Counted from the first letter of the stretch, positions 45,025 through 54,578 are shown. The stretch: 64,000 bases of DNA from Rhodospirillaceae bacterium (GCA_008012315.1 SSEL01000023.1:124001-188000), one strand, 5' to 3'. A program made the numbers and translations. Notes: a model not told the origin generated them from the letters alone.

Positions 45025-47382
45025 GTGTCCCTGCCATCGATCGAAGCCAGAATTGCCACCGAATTGAATGCGCGTGACGCGCAGGTCAAAGCCGCTGTGG
45101 AACTGCTGGATGGTGGTGCGACAGTTCCCTTCATTGCCCGGTATCGTAAGGAAGTGACCGGCGGTCTGGACGATATCCAGCTTCGGACCCTGGACGAGCG
45201 GCTGCGTTACTTGCGTGAGCTGGAAGAGCGCCGGACGGCGATCCTGAAAAGCGTCGAGGAGCAGGGCAAGCTGACGCCGGAGCTGGAAAAGGATATCCGC
45301 TTCGCCGATAACAAGGCGCGGCTGGAAGATCTATATCTGCCCTATAAGCCGAAGCGCCGCACCAAGGCGCAGATCGCGCGCGAAGCCGGCCTCGAACCCT
45401 TGGCCGATCTGTTGCTCGGCGATCCCACGAAGACACCGGAAACCGAAGCCGCGGCTTTCATCGATGCCGAAAAGGGTGTTGCCGATACCAAGGCGGCGCT
45501 GGACGGCGCGATGCAGATCCTGATGGAGCGCTTCGCCGAAGATGCCGATCTGATCGGCCGCTTGCGCGACTTCGTCTGGGAGAATGCCCGCCTGGTCTCG
45601 AAGGTGGTCGAGGGCAAGGCTGATGCCGGCGCGAAGTTCTCCGATTATTTCGATGCCGCCGAGCCGATCGCCAAGATCCCCTCGCATCGTGCCTTGGCCC
45701 TGTTCCGCGGCCAGAAGGAAGAAGTGCTGACGCTGGCTTTGGTGATGGACGAACCGGAGGATCGCAAGACCCTCAACGTCGCCGAAACCATGATCGCCGC
45801 CAAGTTCGGTATCAGCGACCAGAAGCGCGCCGCCGATCCCTGGCTGCAGGATGTGGTGCGCTGGACCTGGCGGGTGAAGGCCAAGCTGCATATCGAAATC
45901 GAATTGATGACCAAGCTGCGCCAGGCGGCGGAAGAAGAGGCGGTGCGGGTCTTTGCCGCCAACCTCAAGGATATCCTGATGGCGGCGCCGGCCGGCGGTC
46001 GCGCCACCCTCGGTCTCGATCCCGGCATCCGCACGGGCGTCAAGGTGGCTGTCATCGCCGCGACCGGCAAGGTACTGGAAACCACGACGGTCTATCCACA
46101 TGAACCGCGTCGCGATTGGGATCAGTCGATTGCCGTTCTCGCGGCGCTCGCCCATCGCCATAAGGTCGAGCTGGTTGCCATCGGAAACGGCACGGCGAGC
46201 CGCGAGACCGATCGCCTGGTGATCGATCTGCAGAAGCGCCATCCGGAATTGACGCTGGCCAAGATCGTCGTTTCGGAAGCCGGCGCATCAGTCTACTCGG
46301 CCTCGGAATATGCCTCCAAGGAACTGCCCGAGCTCGATGTGTCGCTGCGTGGTGCTGTTTCCATCGCCCGACGTTTGCAGGACCCGCTGGCCGAGCTGGT
46401 CAAGATCGATCCGAAGTCGATCGGCGTCGGCCAGTATCAGCATGACGTCAACGAATTTCGTCTGGCGCGGGCGCTCGATGCCGTCATCGAAGATTGCGTG
46501 AACGCCGTCGGCGTCGAGGTGAATACTGCTTCGGCCAAGTTGCTGGCGCGGGTCTCGGGTCTCGGCGAAAGCCTGGCCCAGAATGTCGTTGCCTATCGCG
46601 ACCAGAATGGCCCTTTCAAGACCCGCCAGGAACTGCTCTCGGTTTCGCGGCTGGGGCCCAAGGCGTTCGAACAATGCGCCGGCTTCCTGCGCATCGGTGA
46701 GGGCGATGATCCGCTGGACAGTTCCTCGGTCCATCCGGAAGCCTATCCGGTGGTGCGGCGCATCCTCGCTTACACCAAGAGCGACGTGAAGGCCCTGATC
46801 GGCGACACCAAGGTGCTGCGCAGCCTGAAGCCGGATGAGTTCACCGATGAGCAGTTCGGTGTGCCGACCGTCACCGATATCATCAAGGAATTGGAAAAGC
46901 CGGGGCGCGATCCGCGGCCGGAATTCAAGACGGCGACCTTCAAAGACGGCGTCGAGGAAATGACCGACCTGCAGCCCGGCATGATGCTGGAAGGCGTGGT
47001 GACGAATGTCACCAATTTCGGCGCCTTCGTTGATATCGGCGTGCATCAGGACGGGCTGGTGCATGTCTCGGCCCTGGCCGACCGCTTCGTCAAGGATCCG
47101 CGCGAAGTGGTGAAATCCGGTGATGTCGTCAAGGTGAAGGTGCTGGAGGTCGATCTGAAGCGCAAGCGCATCTCGCTGACCATGAGGATGGCAGATCAGC
47201 CCGGTGCGGCGAAGCGCGAGAATGCCAACAGCAATGACCGTCCGCTGGCGCAGCGCGACCGCAAGTTCATGACGGCCCAGCCGCCACGCGGCAATAGCAG
47301 CACCGGCGGCAATGCCGGTTCCGCCATGGGCGGCGCCTTGGCGGCGGCTTTCGCCAAGGCCGGCCTCGATAAGCGGAAATAA
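45025..47382 (+). CDS. Tex family S1 RNA-binding transcription factor
   Basis: 785 residues with a GTG start behind GAGG. The Tex order is complete: N-terminal HTH-like region ([17 protein letters not shown]), YqgF/RuvC-like domain ([17 protein letters not shown]), tandem helix-hairpin-helix motifs ([39 protein letters not shown]) and a C-terminal S1 domain ([30 protein letters not shown]). A Gly/Ala-rich tail follows. Tex proteins bind RNA and influence transcription; no enzymatic activity is established. It converges on the next gene with 5 bases between stops. Confidence 0.95.
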   Translation: MSLPSIEARIATELNARDAQVKAAVELLDGGATVPFIARYRKEVTGGLDDIQLRTLDERLRYLRELEERRTAILKSVEEQGKLTPELEKDIRFADNKARLEDLYLPYKPKRRTKAQIAREAGLEPLADLLLGDPTKTPETEAAAFIDAEKGVADTKAALDGAMQILMERFAEDADLIGRLRDFVWENARLVSKVVEGKADAGAKFSDYFDAAEPIAKIPSHRALALFRGQKEEVLTLALVMDEPEDRKTLNVAETMIAAKFGISDQKRAADPWLQDVVRWTWRVKAKLHIEIELMTKLRQAAEEEAVRVFAANLKDILMAAPAGGRATLGLDPGIRTGVKVAVIAATGKVLETTTVYPHEPRRDWDQSIAVLAALAHRHKVELVAIGNGTASRETDRLVIDLQKRHPELTLAKIVVSEAGASVYSASEYASKELPELDVSLRGAVSIARRLQDPLAELVKIDPKSIGVGQYQHDVNEFRLARALDAVIEDCVNAVGVEVNTASAKLLARVSGLGESLAQNVVAYRDQNGPFKTRQELLSVSRLGPKAFEQCAGFLRIGEGDDPLDSSSVHPEAYPVVRRILAYTKSDVKALIGDTKVLRSLKPDEFTDEQFGVPTVTDIIKELEKPGRDPRPEFKTATFKDGVEEMTDLQPGMMLEGVVTNVTNFGAFVDIGVHQDGLVHVSALADRFVKDPREVVKSGDVVKVKVLEVDLKRKRISLTMRMADQPGAAKRENANSNDRPLAQRDRKFMTAQPPRGNSSTGGNAGSAMGGALAAAFAKAGLDKRK

Positions 47383-47387
47383 ACGGA

Positions 47388-48572
47388 TTAGCTATCGGAT
47401 TGGCGGAACGGGCCGTAATCGGCAAGTTCCGCCATTTCCTGTTCCAGGGCGCGGGTTTCGCGGTTGAGAAATTCGGCGACGGCATCGCGGAAGCCGGGAT
47501 CGGCGATCCAATGCGCGCTATGGGTCTCGACCGGCAGGTAGCCGCGCTGGATCTTGTGCTCGCCCTGGGCGCCGGCTTCGACCCGGGCGAGATTATGGGT
47601 GATGGCGTAATCGATCGCCTGGTAATAGCAAAGCTCGAAATGCAGGAAGCGATAATCGGCGAGGCAACCCCAGTTGCGGCCGTAGAGTGCATCCGAGCCA
47701 CGTAGATTCAGCGCACCGGCAACCGGCTGGCCGTCCTTCTCCGCCAGCATCAGCACGACCTGCTGGCCCATCGTCCGGCCGATCAGGTCGAAGAAGCGCC
47801 GGGTCAGATAGGGCTGGCCCCATTTGCGGTTGCCGGTATCCATGTAAAAATCGAAGAAGGCGTCCCAATGCTGGGGTTCGATCTCATCGCCGCTCAATTG
47901 CCGGATGGTGAGGCCATAGCGATCTACGGCGGCGCGCTCTTTGCGGATCGCCTTGCGCTTGCGTGAATTGAGCGCGGCCAGGAAATCATCGAAGCTTCCA
48001 TAGCCCTGGTTTTGCCAGTGATATTGCACGCCACGCCGATGCAAGAAATCTGACTTGCTGAAGGCTGCTGCCTCTTCCGCCGTGCAGAAGGTGACATGCA
48101 GCGAGGACATCTTGCTACGGTTGACCGTGGTAATGAGCGTCTCGATCAGCGCCTGGCGGAGGGCGGCATGATTGGCCCCGGGCCGCACCAGCAGCCGGGG
48201 GCCAGGAACCGGTGTAAAGGGAACCGCCACCTGCAATTTGGGATAATAGCGGCCACCGGCGCGCTCATAGGCATCGGCCCAGCCGTGATCGAAAACATAT
48301 TCGCCGTAAGAATGCCCTTTGACGTAAAGCGGGCAGGCGGCCTGGAGGTGGCCGTCTCCATCCTCGATCAGCATATATTGGGGCAGCCAGCCGCTTTTTC
48401 GGCCGACCGAGCCGGAACGCTCCAGTGCCGACAGGAAGGCATGGGCGACAAAAGGATTGACGCCCGTACCGTCGTCACGCCATCCGGCGCAGGCATCCCA
48501 TTCTTCGGCTGCTATCTCGCTGAGAGAGTCGATGATCCGTGCTTGCAAAGCGACTTTGCCCGGTTGCTTCAT
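47388..48572 (-). CDS. DUF482/FemAB-like GNAT-fold acyltransferase
   Basis: 394 residues of the family often annotated as peptidoglycan-related GNAT (PF04339). Recognisable words are AFLSALERSGS, YPKLQVAVPFTPVPGPRLLV, the charged SRKRKAIRKERAAV, then RNWGCLADYRFLHFELCYYQAIDYAI and VEAGAQGEHKIQRGYLP. No membrane segment is seen. The fold resembles Fem aminoacyltransferases, but the substrate is unknown. It overlaps no other gene and converges with the Tex gene. Confidence 0.9.
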   Translation of the reverse strand: MKQPGKVALQARIIDSLSEIAAEEWDACAGWRDDGTGVNPFVAHAFLSALERSGSVGRKSGWLPQYMLIEDGDGHLQAACPLYVKGHSYGEYVFDHGWADAYERAGGRYYPKLQVAVPFTPVPGPRLLVRPGANHAALRQALIETLITTVNRSKMSSLHVTFCTAEEAAAFSKSDFLHRRGVQYHWQNQGYGSFDDFLAALNSRKRKAIRKERAAVDRYGLTIRQLSGDEIEPQHWDAFFDFYMDTGNRKWGQPYLTRRFFDLIGRTMGQQVVLMLAEKDGQPVAGALNLRGSDALYGRNWGCLADYRFLHFELCYYQAIDYAITHNLARVEAGAQGEHKIQRGYLPVETHSAHWIADPGFRDAVAEFLNRETRALEQEMAELADYGPFRQSDS

Positions 48573-48633
48573 TTTCCCGATGTCAGAGTATATGGGTCTG
48601 ATGACGGATCAAGTCACGTCCTGAAAAGCAGAA

Positions 48634-48655
48634 GGCGGGCCATTGCTGGCCCGCC
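48634..48655 (-). terminator. Intrinsic terminator of the RidA gene
   Basis: Read on the minus strand, GGCGGGCCA pairs perfectly with TGGCCCGCC over 9 bases around GCAA and is followed by TTCTGCTTTT. It lies 45 bases after the RidA stop and separates RidA from the DUF482 gene. Confidence 0.8.
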
Positions 48656-48699
48656 CCCAAATCTTGCAGATGCACTGCGCCGATTCAGGCGAATGCGAC

Positions 48700-49164
48700 T
48701 CAGGCAAATTCGACGATGGCATCGACCTCGACGGCGACATTGAGCGGCAGCACATTGACGCCGACCGCTGACCGGGCGTGCTTGCCGGCATCGCCGAACA
48801 CCTCGACCATCAAGTCGGAGACGCCATTGGCGACTTTGGGCTGCTCGGAGAATTCAGCCACGCTGTTGACGAAAACGCCCAGCTTGACGACGCGTTTCAC
48901 GCGATCGAGATCGCCGAGCGCCGCCTGAAGCTGCGCCAGGACGTTGAGGCCGCACAGTCGGGCCGCTTGCTGGCCTTCATCCGCGGTATATTCCTTGCCC
49001 AGCTTGCCGATGAACTTGCGCTCGCCATTCCAGACGGTAACTTGGCCGGCGACGAAGGCCTGGTTCCCGGTGATCACCACCGGTACATAATTGGCGACAG
49101 GCGCTGCGGCTTGCGGCAGTTCGATTTTCAGCTCGGCCAGTTTTGCGGCAATCTTTCCCGACAT
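48700..49164 (-). CDS. RidA family protein (enamine/imine deaminase-like)
   Basis: 154 residues from the ATG at 49164 with AAGGAG eight bases before it; upstream in-frame Met codons are less well placed. This is the longer YjgF/RidA subgroup: VPVVITGNQAFVAGQVTVWNG, then QQAARLCGLNVLAQLQAALGDLDRVKRVVKLGVFVN, and the C-terminal HARSAVGVNVLPLNVAVEVDAIVEF. The Arg of canonical RidA that binds the substrate carboxylate (ARSAVGV) is present. It would hydrolyse reactive enamines from amino-acid metabolism, though subgroup members differ. Confidence 0.92.
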   Translation of the reverse strand: MSGKIAAKLAELKIELPQAAAPVANYVPVVITGNQAFVAGQVTVWNGERKFIGKLGKEYTADEGQQAARLCGLNVLAQLQAALGDLDRVKRVVKLGVFVNSVAEFSEQPKVANGVSDLMVEVFGDAGKHARSAVGVNVLPLNVAVEVDAIVEFA

Positions 49165-49341
49165 CTCATGCTCCTTCTGTGTCATATATCCCGCCATTCC
49201 TGCAGAAAATGCCTGGAACGGGGATGATCCTGGGTTTCCCAGCTGTAAAAGCCGGGGCAGCATAGCGGCAATGGTGCCACCGATCCATCCCTGGCTGCGC
49301 CGTCGATTTCACTCCCCGCGTCACCGGTATCTGCTATTATC

Positions 49342-49370
49342 CCGTCAGCCCCGGCGTAATGGGGTGACGG
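49342..49370 (+). promoter_or_regulatory. Hairpin just upstream of the antitoxin-like gene
   Basis: CCGTCA plus CCCC pairs with GGGG plus TGACGG (10 bp with one bulged G) around GGCGTAAT, ending 11 bases before the ATG at 49382. It could be an autoregulatory operator or an RNA structure over the ribosome site; a TATTAT word lies at 49335-49340. Confidence 0.35.
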
Positions 49371-49381
49371 ATGGCGTTGGC

Positions 49382-49765
49382 ATGGCGATATCGAACAAGA
49401 TCGGGCTCAGTTCGGACGAAATCAGGCATGGCGTGGCGGGAGCGCTCAGCGTCCTCAAGACCTGGTCGATAACGGACCAGCAGATATTGGCGATCCTGGG
49501 GGCCCGGGACCTGACCGAATTGAAGCACTGGGTCTCCGGTCAAGTGTGCGATTTTCCCGGCGATCTGCCGCATCGCATCGGCCTTGTCAGCGGTATTCAT
49601 ACGGCTTTGCTCCAGCGCATCCGAGATAAAGATCGCGCCATTCAATGGCTGGGCAAGCCGAATGCGTCGCTGGAGGGCAAACGGCCGATCGATTTGATGA
49701 CCGGCGGCAATATCGTCGGCTTGATGCTGGTGCGCGACTATTTGCGGGGCGGTTCCTCCTGCTAG
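49382..49765 (+). CDS. Orphan MbcA/ParS/Xre-type antitoxin-like protein
   Basis: 127 residues from the ATG at 49382; a GTG six codons upstream is possible. The N-terminal half has an Xre-like HTH pattern (VLKTWSITDQQILAILGA-type helices). The C-terminal half matches the toxin-binding domain of MbcA/ParS antitoxins (DUF2384): IQWLGKPNASLEGKRPIDLM followed by NIVGLMLVRDYLRG. Such antitoxins normally pair with a RES-domain NADase encoded next to them, but no RES gene is present. The downstream convergent gene overlaps it by 4 bases. It may be a solitary regulator or a relic. Confidence 0.75.
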   Translation: MAISNKIGLSSDEIRHGVAGALSVLKTWSITDQQILAILGARDLTELKHWVSGQVCDFPGDLPHRIGLVSGIHTALLQRIRDKDRAIQWLGKPNASLEGKRPIDLMTGGNIVGLMLVRDYLRGGSSC

Positions 49766-50004
49766 CTATCGGGGTGGAGAACGAAGAAGCCGGTGACGCC
49801 GCCTTCGTCATCGGGAACCGATTTGATCGCCCCCTGATCCTCCAAGGCCAACAGCGCCTCGACGACCTGATCGACATCACTCTCAGGGAATTCCTCGAAC
49901 CATCTTTCGGTAATCTGCTCGGTGGTCAGAAAATCGTCGTGATGGATTTCCGCCGCGAGGGTCTTGATGATGCCAAGCAACTCCTGCTGGATGGATTGGT
50001 TCAT
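49762..50004 (-). CDS. Small protein of unknown function
   Basis: 80 residues, acidic, with a winged-helix-like arrangement of helices (DFLTTEQITERWFEEFPESDVDQVVEALLALEDQGAI, then a short strand-turn VTGFFVLHP). The frame has GGAG nine bases before its ATG, so it is likely real. I recognise no family. Its last 4 bases overlap the end of the antitoxin-like gene on the opposite strand; it is not RES-like. Confidence 0.65.
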   Translation of the reverse strand: MNQSIQQELLGIIKTLAAEIHHDDFLTTEQITERWFEEFPESDVDQVVEALLALEDQGAIKSVPDDEGGVTGFFVLHPDS

Positions 50005-50113
50005 CGATAATCTCCAATGATCCGGTTCATTCGACGTCTGTTATGACAACAATGACATCACGCAAGTGTCCCGTCGATCCCGTGTTATTCGCGCGATACG
50101 CGTGTCAATATTG

Positions 50114-50128
50114 GCATTCCTAGAATGC
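50114..50128. promoter_or_regulatory. Short inverted repeat upstream of the SBP56 gene
   Basis: GCATTC and GAATGC flank CTA in the 267-base gap between the small leftward gene and the SBP56 gene. It may be an operator for either divergent gene. Otherwise the gap (50005-50271) shows no gene and no clear promoter boxes. Confidence 0.3.
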
Positions 50129-50271
50129 AGGCGAAATCACAATCCGGCTAGCGGCGCTTCTGTGTGCGCCCCGTTTGTGGCAAGCTGTATTCCTGCCGCC
50201 CGATAGATCAGGCCGGTGCAGTTACTGCCGAATATATCGTTGCACATATCGCCGCTGAAGGGAGGATGCTC

Positions 50272-51663
50272 ATGCCTACCTGGAAACCGGATCCGACTTT
50301 CTATCCGTCGCCACGCCTTGCCGTGGCCGCACCGCCGGAGAAGCTGGCTTATGTCGCGAGCTTCGATCCGACCAGAAAACAGAAGGACGTGCTGGCGGTG
50401 GTCGATCTCGAGGAGGGCTCGGCAAGTTACGGAGACATCGTCGGGCGCGTCGAAATGCCAATGCTCGGCGACGAGCTGCATCATTTCGGCTGGAACGCCT
50501 GCAGTTCCTGTCTCTGTCCCAATGCCCCGCATCCGCATGTCGAGCGCCGCTATCTGGTGGTGCCGGGATTGCGGTCGTCCCGCATTCATATTCTCGATAT
50601 CAAGCCGGATCCGAAATCTCCCAAGGTCGTGAAAGTGATCGAGCCGGAGGACTTGGCGAAGCGTGCGGGTTATTCGCGGCCGCATACCGTGCACTGCGGT
50701 CCGGGCGGCATTTATGTGACCGCGCTCGGCGATGCCGAGGGCAAGGGGCCCGGCGGTGTCTTCGTGATGGACCACGAAAGTTTCGAGGTTCTCGGCCGCT
50801 GGGAAGTCGATCGCGGCCCACAGGAATTTGCCTATGACATGTGGTGGCATCTTGGTCATGACACCATGGTGACCAGCGAGTGGGGCACGCCCGACATGTT
50901 CGAAAATGGGCTTGTGCCGGAATTGCTGCTCGGCGCCAAATATGGCCGCAAGCTGCATTTCTGGGACCTTCAGAAGCGGAAACATGTGCAGGAGATCGAT
51001 TTCGGTGCGCAGCAGCAACTGGTCTTTGAATTGCGTCCCGCGCATGATCCGACCAAGGCCTATGGCTTCGTGAATTGCGTGCTGAGCCTGGAAAATCTCT
51101 CCTCCTCGATCTGGACCTGGTATCGCGACGGCGACAAATGGGCGGTGCAGAAGATCATCGAAATTCCCGCCGAGCCCGCCGATCCGGATCAATTGCCCCC
51201 AGCCTTGAAGGATTTCAAAGCCTGTCCGCCCTTGGTGACCGATATCGATCTCTCGGTCGACGACAAACACCTCTATGTCTCCTGCTGGGGCACCGGCGAC
51301 TTCCTGCAATATGACGTCACCGATCCGCTCACGCCCAAACAGACGGGCAAGCTGCGTATCGGCGGCATCGTCTCCCGCGCCGGCCATCCGAAAGCGAAAG
51401 GGCCGCTCAATGGCGGCCCGCAGATGGTGGAGTTGAGCCGAGACGGGCGTCGCATCTATTTCACCAATTCACTCTATGGCGCCATCGACGCACAATTCTA
51501 CCCGGACGGCATCAAAGGCTGGATGGTGAAGATCGATGCCAAGGAGGGCGGCGGCATGGCGATGGATCCCGGCTTCTTCATCGACTGGCCGGCCGGACAT
51601 CTGCCGCACCAGATACGGCTGCAAGGCGGCGACGCCTCCTCGGATTCCTATTGTTATCCGTGA
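50272..51663 (+). CDS. Selenium-binding protein SBP56 / methanethiol oxidase family
   Basis: 463 residues from the ATG at 50272, six bases after GGGAGG; another ATG six bases upstream overlaps that ribosome site. The copper-binding SBP56 fold is clear: DELHHFGWNACSSCLCP, SRPHTVHCGPGGIYVTALGD, MWWHLGHDTMVTSEWG, GGPQMVELSRDGRRIYFTNSLY. Family members in methylotrophs and humans oxidise methanethiol to formaldehyde, hydrogen sulfide and peroxide. No signal peptide is visible, so periplasmic location, described for bacterial MtoX, is not supported here. A membrane protein gene follows after 19 bases. Confidence 0.92.
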   Translation: MPTWKPDPTFYPSPRLAVAAPPEKLAYVASFDPTRKQKDVLAVVDLEEGSASYGDIVGRVEMPMLGDELHHFGWNACSSCLCPNAPHPHVERRYLVVPGLRSSRIHILDIKPDPKSPKVVKVIEPEDLAKRAGYSRPHTVHCGPGGIYVTALGDAEGKGPGGVFVMDHESFEVLGRWEVDRGPQEFAYDMWWHLGHDTMVTSEWGTPDMFENGLVPELLLGAKYGRKLHFWDLQKRKHVQEIDFGAQQQLVFELRPAHDPTKAYGFVNCVLSLENLSSSIWTWYRDGDKWAVQKIIEIPAEPADPDQLPPALKDFKACPPLVTDIDLSVDDKHLYVSCWGTGDFLQYDVTDPLTPKQTGKLRIGGIVSRAGHPKAKGPLNGGPQMVELSRDGRRIYFTNSLYGAIDAQFYPDGIKGWMVKIDAKEGGGMAMDPGFFIDWPAGHLPHQIRLQGGDASSDSYCYP

Positions 51664-51682
51664 CGCGGCCCGATTGCCGGCG

Positions 51683-52318
51683 ATGCAGCAAACCTGGTGG
51701 CCCTGGTTCGCGCTGATCGGGCTTGGTCTCTATCACGGCCTCAACCCGGCGATGGGCTGGCTTTTCGCTGTCGCGCTCGGATTGCATCGGCATAGCCGGC
51801 TGACCGTGCTCATGTCCCTTTTGCCGATTGCCGCCGGCCACGCTTTAGCTGTTGGTACTGTGGCAATGCTTGTGATCGGGGCCGGCCTGGTCATCGACCA
51901 TGCCTTGATCAAGACCGCCACCGGCGTGCTGCTGATCATCTGGGCAATCTATCATCTGTTCTATCGGGGCCGTCATCGGCTGCGGATCGGGATGCAAACC
52001 GGCTATGCGGGCTTGCTGGCCTGGTCCTTTTTGATGGCGGCAGGTCATGGCGCAGGGCTGATGCTGTTGCCCGTGCTGATGCCGCTTTGCCTGCCGGCAG
52101 TGCCTTCGTTGCCAGATGCCGGTCCATCAACGCCACTGCTGCTCGCCTTCGCGGCAGTCGGCCTCCATACGGTGACGATGCTGCTCGTGATCGGCATCGT
52201 CTCCATCCTGGTCTATGACTGGCTCGGTGTCGGCTTCCTCCGGACCGGCTGGATCAATCTGGATTTGCTCTGGTCCATCGCATTACTCGGGACAGGCATC
52301 CTTGTTTTCCTAATTTGA
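51683..52318 (+). CDS. Membrane protein, partner of SBP56 gene, unknown function
   Basis: 211 residues with about six hydrophobic helices (first at about 6-30). Conserved-looking polar positions inside helices are GLYHGLNPAMGWLFAVALG near the start, PIAAGHALAV at about 50-59 and MAAGHGAGLMLLPVLMP at about 117-133. The paired His-in-helix pattern is reminiscent of metal-exporting NicO/RcnA-type or sulfite-exporter-like proteins, but this is only a resemblance. It starts 19 bases after the SBP56 stop. The frame extends upstream into SBP56 but the ATG at 51683 is the only sensible start. Confidence 0.8.
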   Translation: MQQTWWPWFALIGLGLYHGLNPAMGWLFAVALGLHRHSRLTVLMSLLPIAAGHALAVGTVAMLVIGAGLVIDHALIKTATGVLLIIWAIYHLFYRGRHRLRIGMQTGYAGLLAWSFLMAAGHGAGLMLLPVLMPLCLPAVPSLPDAGPSTPLLLAFAAVGLHTVTMLLVIGIVSILVYDWLGVGFLRTGWINLDLLWSIALLGTGILVFLI

Positions 52319-52358
52319 GGTCGAGAAAGCGGCCGCTCGCGGCAAGGATTGCGGAATA

Positions 52359-53267
52359 TTATGCCGCGGAGCGCCGTGCCCGCTGCACCTCGGCCTTGAT
52401 CCAGCTGCGAAACAGTTTCGCAGCGGCCTTCTCCCGACTGCCCTCAGGTGCTGCGAGGTAAAAGGCTTCGCTCGTTTCGATCACCTGATCATAGGGTGCC
52501 ACCAGCCGGCCTTCAGCCAGTAAATGATCGACATAGCAGCTCCGCCCGAGCGTCAAGCCGTTGCCCAGCAACGACTGCTCGATCGCCAGGATTGCGGTGT
52601 CGAATTCGATTCCCGAACCGAGATTGGCCGGCACAGGAATGCCGGCAGCTGCGAACCATTGCGGCCAGCCTTCGCGAAAGCCGAAGACATGCAACAGATC
52701 CGGGGCCTTCAGTTCCGCCGGTTTTTTTAGCCTCCGCTGCCGGCGCAATAAAGCCGGGCTGCAAACCGGAAAGACCTTGTCCCAGGTGAGTCGCTCGGCC
52801 TTGAGGCCCGGCCAATTACCGCTGCCGAGACGGATCTCCAGATCAATGCCGGCCGCCGGATAATCCACCGACCAGACCGATGTGATCAGGCGCAGATTAA
52901 TTTCGGGATGGGCCGCGCGGAAGCCGGCGAGACGGGGGCCCAGCCATAATCCGGCGAAACCCAAGGTTGCCCGGACAACCAATCGATCCGCATTGGACGA
53001 GCCGAAAATTTCCGTCGTTCCATCGGCCAGACGGCTGAACGTGTCCCGCAACAAGGGGACGAGCGCTTCGCCCGATGCTGTCAGTTTCAACCCGCGTGGC
53101 AGACGATGGAAGAGAGCCTGGCCCAGATGACTTTCCAGAAGCCGGATACGCTGGCTCACCGCCGATTGTGTTACGCCCAGCTCCACGCTGGCTTCGGTAA
53201 AGCTCATATGCCGCGCCGTCACCTCGAATGCATAAAGCCAGTTCACCGGCGGCAGGGATTTCGACAT
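52359..53267 (-). CDS. LysR family regulator, GcvA type
   Basis: 302 residues from the ATG at 53267, the GcvA-like start MSKSLPPVNWLYAFEVTARH; the frame opens 13 codons earlier. The HTH is MSFTEASVELGVTQSAVSQRIRLLESHLG, followed by LF-R-LPRGLKLTASGEAL. The ligand domain is typical. It is divergent from the gamma-butyrobetaine-hydroxylase-like gene, with 108 bases between starts, and so probably controls it and itself. Confidence 0.93.
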   Translation of the reverse strand: MSKSLPPVNWLYAFEVTARHMSFTEASVELGVTQSAVSQRIRLLESHLGQALFHRLPRGLKLTASGEALVPLLRDTFSRLADGTTEIFGSSNADRLVVRATLGFAGLWLGPRLAGFRAAHPEINLRLITSVWSVDYPAAGIDLEIRLGSGNWPGLKAERLTWDKVFPVCSPALLRRQRRLKKPAELKAPDLLHVFGFREGWPQWFAAAGIPVPANLGSGIEFDTAILAIEQSLLGNGLTLGRSCYVDHLLAEGRLVAPYDQVIETSEAFYLAAPEGSREKAAAKLFRSWIKAEVQRARRSAA

Positions 53268-53375
53268 GATCAACCAGACCATTAGAAAAATTAATACGAA
53301 GGGCATAGCTTAGTCGTTTGTCGGCCGGCGGGACAACCACTAACCTCGCGACGAACACCTTGCAGGGAGGCTGGT

Positions 53376-54578
53376 ATGTTGAATTTGGATGCGCCACGGC
53401 CGTCAGACGATCCGGCGGATATGCTGGACCTTGCGACTTATCGAACGCCGCATAAAATCGTTGCCGCAGAACTGAAGGATGGCTTGGCGGTCGTCCGCTG
53501 GAGCGACGGACGCGTCAGCCGGTTTCATGCGATCTGGCTGCGCGATAATTGCGCTTGCCTGGCCTGCCGTCATCCCAAAGCATTGGAGCGTCGGTTCCTG
53601 CTGATCGATGAGACCGGCGAAATTCGCATCAAGGACATTGACTTGACCGGTGCCGGCGATGTCGAAATCCGGTTTGCGGCCGATGCGGCCGGCAAGCCCC
53701 ATCTGAGCCGTTTTTCCGCCGCCTGGCTTCGCCATCACGATTATGGCGATGCCGCGCGCGCGGAACGGGACCACAAACCCAAGCTCTGGAGCGGTATAAA
53801 AGATTTCGAATTGCCCAGCTTCGACTATCGGGATGTCATGAAAACCGATAAGGGCCTGCATGCTTGGTTGTCGGCCTGGAAGGATTACGGCGCGGCGTTA
53901 TTGCGCGGCGCCCCGGCTGAACCGGGCGAGGTCGTCAAGATCGCCAGCCGTATCGGGCCTTTGCGGCCGACCAATTTCGGCACGATATATGACGTCATCA
54001 CCATGCCCAATCCCAATGCCAGTGCTTATACCGCCATGGCGCTGGAGCCGCATACGGATCTGTCGAATTGGCAATCGCCGCCGGATTGCCAGTTTCTGTT
54101 CTGCGTGGCGAATGAAGCGGAAGGCGGCAGTTCCGTCCTGGTGGATGGTTTCAGTGTGGCCGAGGAGATTCGGCGGGCCAATCCCGATGCTTTCGAGATT
54201 TTATCCACCCGCGAGATCGAGTTCCGGTTCCAGGATGATGGCTGCGATATCCGGCGTCGATCCCGCATGATCCAACTTGCTGATGACGGCCGCATTACGG
54301 CGATCCGTTTCAACAACTGGCTGCGGACGGCCGTCGATCTGCCGTCGACGGAGGTCGAATCGATCTACCGGGCTTTGCTGGTCCTGTGGCGCGCCTTGCG
54401 CAATCCGCGCTTTTATACTCGCCCCCGGTTGATGGCCGGCGACATGTTTATCCTGGACAATTATCGCATTCTGCATGGCCGGGATTCATTCGATCCCAAT
54501 ACCGGTCGACGCCATCTTCAGGGCTGCTATGTCGACCGGGATTTCGTGTTGAGCCGGCTTCGTCTGCTCGAGCGATAA
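53376..54578 (+). CDS. Gamma-butyrobetaine/trimethyllysine hydroxylase-like Fe(II)/2-oxoglutarate dioxygenase
   Basis: 400 residues. The N-terminal zinc-binding domain (IWLRDNCACLACRHP: Cys59, Cys61, Cys64 with His66 near) is diagnostic of the BBOX/TMLH group. The TauD-type catalytic domain follows with the iron triad, read as His-x-Asp in EPHTDLSNW and the distal His in GRRHLQGCYVDRD, plus the 2-oxoglutarate Arg near the C-terminus. It hydroxylates a betaine or trimethylated amino acid. Together with the CaiD-like crotonase elsewhere in the window it suggests carnitine-type metabolism. GGGAGG precedes the ATG. Confidence 0.92.
   Translation: MLNLDAPRPSDDPADMLDLATYRTPHKIVAAELKDGLAVVRWSDGRVSRFHAIWLRDNCACLACRHPKALERRFLLIDETGEIRIKDIDLTGAGDVEIRFAADAAGKPHLSRFSAAWLRHHDYGDAARAERDHKPKLWSGIKDFELPSFDYRDVMKTDKGLHAWLSAWKDYGAALLRGAPAEPGEVVKIASRIGPLRPTNFGTIYDVITMPNPNASAYTAMALEPHTDLSNWQSPPDCQFLFCVANEAEGGSSVLVDGFSVAEEIRRANPDAFEILSTREIEFRFQDDGCDIRRRSRMIQLADDGRITAIRFNNWLRTAVDLPSTEVESIYRALLVLWRALRNPRFYTRPRLMAGDMFILDNYRILHGRDSFDPNTGRRHLQGCYVDRDFVLSRLRLLER

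Noticed and set aside
50137-51387. A 416-codon frame antisense to the SBP56 gene
   Set aside because: SBP56 motifs on the plus strand are unambiguous; the antisense frame is compositionally biased.
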